Source: Mermis nigrescens (Eukaryota > Nematoda > Enoplea > Mermithida > Mermithidae). From it: DNA of 64,000 nt. The position numbers and the translations under genes were made by a program. The stretch spans positions 14,573,877 through 14,637,876 of the forward strand of contig JAVLUZ010000157.1 in the NCBI GenBank assembly GCA_036768485.1, in the 5' to 3' direction. The notes beneath the pieces are model-generated. The model saw only the letters and a list, made by a program, of their open reading frames with translations. It was not told the origin of the DNA and searched no databases. Positions 61,301-64,000 of the stretch are shown in pieces; the stretch's first letter is position 1, and the number at the start of each line of letters is the position of its first letter.

Positions 61301-63807
61301 CAGAAACCTGTTTTCTTTTAACAGCAAAAAACGCGCTCAGGCTTAATGCACTTACTATTTTTGGAATTACTTTTCGATAATTGTCTTTCATTCAAATCAA
61401 ATATACGTTCGTGGTATGTAATATTAGCTTCTCTCACTCTTAGCTCACTTTTCCACACGGATCAAGGGGATGGTTACTAATCTTGTCCGAAGACATTGGT
61501 TTGCCCTTCAATTTTTCGCGTATAAATCATTTTGCATCTCCTCGACTGATTGGCGGTCCAACCAAGGGAACTGCATATGTTTCGGGTAAAAACACTAAAT
61601 CCAAATGGCTTATATTTTTAACGATAATCAGACTTTTAGCCAATTCATAAATATAGTATGTGCTATTTATGATATAATTACAATAAAGATGGTATGGTAT
61701 GAAAGAATGCCTTATCATTGCCTGGTTTGCAAAATTTTAGGGAAATTAAATCGTAGGCTCGTGCGTGACCAGACATGCACAGCATGGGAATTCTGGGGGG
61801 GGGTAAATTTTAAAGTGTTTTTTTGGGCCTAAAAATCGTGGGTGCGCGTCAAAAACATCGTTTTTCGGCGTTTCTGACGATGCTCTATTTTTCTAGAGCA
61901 TAAAAACACGAAAAAAATCAAAAAACGTCGAATAAATTGAACAAAATATAGTTTAAAATGAGTATATGGCGCGGAGCTCCGAATTTTTGACATTTTTGAG
62001 CAAATACATAATCGAGCACCTTTTCTGCGAAATTTCATGAAAAGTTTGAACAATTGTGAAATCGCAAATTCTGGGGGAATGAAAAAATTTCTGCAGAGAG
62101 TGGAAAGTTTTCTGGGGACTGAAAAGCCCCCTCCCCAACCCTCATGATCATATATGCTCGTGACCTGTTGGCATTCCTTTGAAATAAATGAAAAAGCCCT
62201 TCAAAACTTTTTGGTGCTACGAGTGCCTATTTTAGAGACCAAGCAAATTACTTAAATAAAAGTCTACCTAAGATAACTTCTAAAGCATTGTACCCTCCAT
62301 TGTCAAATTATCGAGCTTTTCCAGAGATTTATCCGTGAAGTTTTATACTATTCGTAATATCAAATAAAATGAACAATAACAATAAAATAACAGTAATAAA
62401 ATAATTTTACTTAGGCTTGTTATCTCAAATATTTATTTTTGCAGTGGCACAACTTCCATACACAAAACAAAATTGCTCTACTTATTGAATAAAAAATAAA
62501 CGCTTAAGTTGCTCAAGAATGCAATGAGTACAAAGACGATATTTTTAAAGAAAAATAAATCATTCAGGAATCCTTCGATAATGAAATGGTAATTAACCTA
62601 AAGTGTCTTAAATATCAAATCCATTTTAATTGCTATTAAAGTCACTGATCAGTTAAAACAAGTTTTTCGAAATTTGTGTAATCAAATCAATTTGTTGCAG
62701 CATTATATTTTACTATGACGTGTATGGCGACAGTCGGCTTTGGAAACATCGCCGGCACAACCGATAGCGAAAAGATTTTCTGTATTTGTATGATGGTTAT
62801 AAGTGGTAAGGTATTGTGGTTTTTGCTGCATGTTTTTTGTGAGTTTTTGCCTTTTTTGCTTTTGAACCATACGTGTTCTTCCGGCGGGTTAGGGATTCGA
62901 ATCCCTTGAGAATAGCAAATGACCCCCGCAAAATGGCTGCGACCCCCCAAGGATTGTCGATTTTTCGCAAAACTCGATAAAAGTTAAAAAAATGTGCCTT
63001 TCTAAGCGTTTTTAGCTCATTTTTGACTCAAAAATCTCAAATTTTCGATGTTTTACGCCATGTACACATTTTTTTACTATATTTTATTCAATTCACTCGA
63101 TTTTTCCATATTTTTTCAAAGATGATTTTTACGTTTTTATGTTCTAGAAGGAACGAGCATTGTCTGTAACGTTAAAAAACTGTGTTCTTGACGTGTACTC
63201 ATCGTTTTTTTAGCCCAAAAAGGCACTTTTTAAAAATTTTTCGAGCCTGACCCCCCAGAATTGCCATGCTGTATATGTATGCTCAGAACTAAATCCAAAG
63301 CAGATATGAAGGGCATATACGTTTGATTCTAAGTTTTTGTTGTGCAAGACTTTTTTTACTTATATCAAACAACAATGTGTAGATAATCTAAAGTAATAAT
63401 TTGAGCAAAATAAACTGATCCTTGATAGTATTAAAAAATCAAAAGTACTGACAATAACTTTTCTCCAAAAAAAGGAAGATTCTCTTCCTAACTCTTTAAA
63501 ATGCCAGCTTATTCTTTTTTATTTCTAAAGGGAAACGACATTTAAAAGCTTAAAGTTCTAAATATACTGTATTAAACAGACAAATTATAGTTTTTTATCG
63601 TTCACAGCTTTACTATACGCGACCATATTCGGTCATATGACAACTATCATTCAACAAATGACTTCTGCTACTATGCGCTATCACGATATGATAAATAATG
63701 TTCGCGAATTTATGAAATTACACGAAGTGCCTAAAACATTGGCCGAACGGGTCCTGGACTACGTGGTATCAACCTGGGCCATGAACAAAGGACTCGACAC
63801 AGTCAAA
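46303..63807 (+). CDS. eag: Eag-type (KCNH) voltage-gated potassium channel, 3' incomplete, 9 exons seen
   Basis: Plasma-membrane K+ channel alpha subunit, orthologue group of Drosophila eag / C. elegans egl-2 / KCNH1-5. Exons: 46303-46381, 47357-47587, 48314-48442, 52715-52818, 54864-55259, 60652-60843, 61444-61585, 62701-62805, 63608-63807; all GT/AG, phases match, 526 residues so far. Seen: N-terminal eag cap [19 protein letters not shown], which fixes the start; PAS domain about 27-137 ([26 protein letters not shown]); linker to [14 protein letters not shown]1 about 216-232, S2 243-264, S3 about 291-301; S4 with K323, R326, R329, R332, R335, K336; S5 344-366; S5-P loop with NFS sequon at 400; filter T435-V-G-F-G439; S6 about 452-475; C-linker beginning [11 protein letters not shown]. 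The cyclic-nucleotide-binding-like domain and tail lie beyond the window. Odd: the filter context is ATVGFG, not the TSVGFG usual for Eag. Introns up to 5.4 kb are full of repeats. Confidence 0.95.
49316..49734 (+). mobile_element. Family G MITE in Eag intron 3
   Basis: CATACGAGTTCTTGGGG to GCTGTACAGGTATG; flanks CTCCAGAT / GTCCAGAC (6/8). Hairpin motif GGCGCTTCGCGCC at 49500-49512. Confidence 0.65.
50701..50948 (+). mobile_element. Family B MITE in Eag intron 3
   Basis: CATAGGTGGGCAGC to CACGCCCACGTGTG; flanking 8-mers TCCCCGAC and CCACCGAC agree at 6 of 8. Located in the 4.3-kb intron between exons 3 and 4 of the Eag gene. Confidence 0.65.
51378..52575. mobile_element. Element with GCGCGACATTAGAGC subterminal arrays, Eag intron 3
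   Basis: The left end (51378-51480) holds six tandem, slightly varied copies of ACATTAGAGCGC. The right end (52500-52575) holds four inverted copies of GCGCTCTAATGTCGC. The roughly 1-kb middle has no recognisable gene. It ends about 140 nt before Eag exon 4. Confidence 0.7.
55488..59094 (-). mobile_element. Composite TTTACAC + TIR element in Eag intron 5
   Basis: Inverted second copy of the composite at 22485-26214. Hairpin TAGGTAGCGCGATAGCGCTA starts at about 55490; TTTACAC units run to about 58310 (perfect GTGTAAAGTTTACAC at about 56141 and 57720). The TIR module is 58335-59094 with TIRs of about 170 bp (TACTAGCAAAG...CTTTGCTAGTA). The hAT-like MITE 58024-58220 is nested in it. Confidence 0.65.
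58024..58220 (+). mobile_element. hAT-like MITE (CAGGGGCGGAT)
   Basis: CAGGGGCGGATTTAGG at the left and CCTGGATCCGCCACTG at the right are inverted; flanks CGGACGTT / CTGATGTT agree at 6 of 8. Long G and C runs inside. Similar remnants (CAGTGACGGATTCAGGATTT) occur at about 59808. Confidence 0.6.
59290..59640 (+). repeat. G/C-tract repeat in Eag intron 5
   Basis: Related to 44690-45010: GGTCCTGACCCCCCAGAATG and TAGATCGGCCATGCTGTGCA. Non-coding. Confidence 0.5.
61775..62159 (+). mobile_element. Family H repeat in Eag intron 7
   Basis: ACATGCACAGCATGGGAATT at the left, CATGATCATATATGCTC at the right; flanks GTGACCAG / GTGACCTG (7/8) suggest an 8-bp TSD. GGCGCGGAGCTCCG at about 61969 is a diverged hairpin motif. 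Confidence 0.6.
62868..63280 (+). mobile_element. Family G MITE in Eag intron 8
   Basis: CATACGTGTTCTTCCGGCGG to GCTGTATATGTATG; AAAATGGCTGCGACCCCCC inside. It lies about 60 nt after the pore exon. Confidence 0.6.
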
Positions 63808-64000
63808 GTAATCATAAATTCTCCAATGGTCGTTCCTTCAAATTTAGTAATTTTTAATCTAATTTCTCTCGAGTAGGCAGTAGGTACTCTAAATTATTTG
63901 ATAAAAAATTTAATAATCCTCATTATTCGTGTATTTGATTTTTCTGCGAGTATATAAATCTAGAATGTTAATTAAATACTTATTACAGTAGATTTTTAGT

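Overview
This is an animal (eukaryotic) genomic window: AT-rich, intron-containing, and dominated by transposable-element debris. Three split genes lie on the + strand in the right half. Short 64-68 nt introns occur beside multi-kb ones. A nicotinic receptor subunit carries features I associate with nematode levamisole-type alpha subunits, and a splice-acceptor-like site lies just upstream of its ATG. These fit a nematode or other ecdysozoan with a repeat-rich genome, but the species assignment is inference. I see no bacterial features, rRNA or CRISPR.

Region 1-30 kb is almost entirely mobile DNA. It holds many small non-autonomous elements with 8-bp target-site duplications (TSDs) that can be read by eye, which is hAT-like behaviour. 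They include a three-level nest at 13.3-16.0 kb. There are also a Tc1-like element with inverted ends (16.4-17.35 kb), a PIF/Harbinger element with a broken transposase (18.0-20.6 kb), and a Helitron-like element (21.7-27.1 kb) with a composite element inserted in it. The only other coding traces are minus-strand exons of a MADF-domain protein (about 7.0 kb) and a possible BESS-type exon (2.5-2.8 kb).

Region 30.3-36.9 kb: a complete 10-exon alpha-type nicotinic acetylcholine receptor subunit (522 residues by my splicing). Region 39.0-41.1 kb: at least 3 exons of a small single-pass membrane protein with the cysteine pattern of Shisa-like/WBP1/VOPP1 adaptors, 5' end unresolved. Region 46.3-63.8 kb: 9 exons (526 residues) of an Eag-type (KCNH) voltage-gated potassium channel, from its initiator Met through the eag-cap/PAS domain, S1-S6 and the start of the C-linker; the gene continues past the window.

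All exon joins were made by hand from GT/AG sites, preserved reading phase and family resemblance. The three genes share a strand and a membrane-excitability theme, but spacings of 2-5 kb filled with repeats give no evidence of an operon. The least expected protein features are a His at -1' and a Val at 9' in the receptor M2, and an Ala-Thr-Val-Gly-Phe-Gly filter in the Eag channel. The least expected DNA features are one hairpin motif (GGCGCTTCGCGCC) shared by unrelated small-element families, and an internal segment that has flipped between two copies of a composite element.
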